A DNA stretch of 37,456 nucleotides from Streptomyces sp. SID9727 (GTDB taxonomy: Bacteria > Actinomycetota > Actinomycetes > Streptomycetales > Streptomycetaceae). Where the stretch lies: assembly GCF_010550605.1 (NCBI RefSeq), contig NZ_JAAGNI010000062.1, positions 1 through 37,456 of the forward strand, read 5' to 3'. The notes under the pieces are model-generated. The model had not been told where the DNA came from. It did not search any database and saw nothing but the letters and a program-made list of their open reading frames with translations. Of the stretch, positions 37,195-37,456 are shown in pieces. Numbering within the stretch: the stretch's first letter is position 1; each line of letters opens with the position of its first letter. The translations under genes and the position numbers were made by a program.

Positions 37195-37456
37195 ATGTCC
37201 GACAGCCAGCCGCGGCGGCCCGACGACCACGCGGCCGACCCCGCCGGCGGCCCGGAGACCTCAGCCCTGACGCTCTGCGGCGCCCGCCTCACCGACGGCC
37301 GCGTCGTGGACGTACGGGTCTGCGGCGGGCGCATCGAGGCCGTCGGCACCGCGGGCAGCCTCACCGCCCCCGGTGCCCGCCTCGACCTGCGCGGCCACCT
37401 CCTGCTCCCCGCGCCCGCCGAGCCGCACGCCCACAGCGACACCGCCCTCACCGCGG
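37195..37456 (+). CDS. amidohydrolase, 5' part (cut by the window end)
   Basis: Only the first 87 codons are present. After a polar start (SDSQPRRPDDHAADPAGG) the sequence runs LTLCGARLTDGRVVDVRVCGGRIEAVG and then LDLRGHLLLPAPAEPHAHSD. The small beta domain followed by the metal-binding PHAH motif is the N-terminal layout of amidohydrolases such as cytosine deaminase. CAGGAG lies before ATG 37195. The substrate cannot be told from this fragment. It diverges from the tRNA genes; the 214 bp between contain the tRNA promoter but no clear promoter for this gene. Confidence 0.75.
   Translation, partial: MSDSQPRRPDDHAADPAGGPETSALTLCGARLTDGRVVDVRVCGGRIEAVGTAGSLTAPGARLDLRGHLLLPAPAEPHAHSDTALTA

Noticed and set aside
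37158..37451. A minus-strand frame opposite the amidohydrolase start.
   Set aside because: It is an Arg/Ser/Pro shadow; the plus strand has a ribosome site and the PHAH metal-binding motif.

Overview
The window is about 37.5 kb of very GC-rich actinobacterial chromosome, almost certainly Streptomyces or a close relative. The evidence is the strong G/C third-position bias, GTG and TTG starts, a 1161-aa RpoB whose rifampicin-pocket residues fall at the numbers used for S. coelicolor (S433, H437, R440, S442), an acidic N-terminal extension on NusG, and the order rpmG-hadA-hadB ... tRNA-Trp-secE-nusG-rplK-rplA-lipoprotein-rplJ-rplL-rpoB-rpoC.

Region 1 (about 1-14.8 kb, plus strand) is a compact phage-tail module: tail terminator, tail tube, a tail-assembly chaperone pair joined by a -1 frameshift, an inverted DUF3592-like membrane protein gene, an unknown membrane/coiled-coil protein, two tandem short tape-measure proteins, distal tail protein, tail-tip proteins, a tail fibre with collagen-like and fibre repeats, two paralogous amidase endolysins and two small holin-like proteins. 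No capsid, portal, terminase, integrase or sheath gene is visible. The module ends at a shared bidirectional terminator against the 3' end of rpoC, and a LexA/SOS-box-like site lies upstream. I read it as a domesticated non-contractile (siphovirus-type) tail cluster, that is a candidate F-type tailocin. This is inference, because the sequence left of base 1 is not visible. Strong GC-only hairpins follow many of its genes.

Region 2 (14.9-28.2 kb, minus strand) is the transcription/translation core: rpoC, rpoB, rplL, rplJ with an L10-type leader, a lipoprotein gene, rplA, rplK, nusG, secE and tRNA-Trp. A good housekeeping promoter for rpoBC (TGGACA-N17-TACACT) lies between rplL and rpoB.

Region 3 (28.4-37.5 kb) is mixed metabolic and regulatory. 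It holds an AspC-type aminotransferase, an adenosine-deaminase-family enzyme, a divergent TetR/NAD(P)-binding reductase pair with two operator-like repeats, murB (probably leaderless), and a DHA2 multidrug exporter with its own TetR regulator and two matching operators. It continues with the HadAB-type fatty-acid dehydratase pair, rpmG, tRNA-Met and tRNA-Thr, and the 5' end of an amidohydrolase gene.
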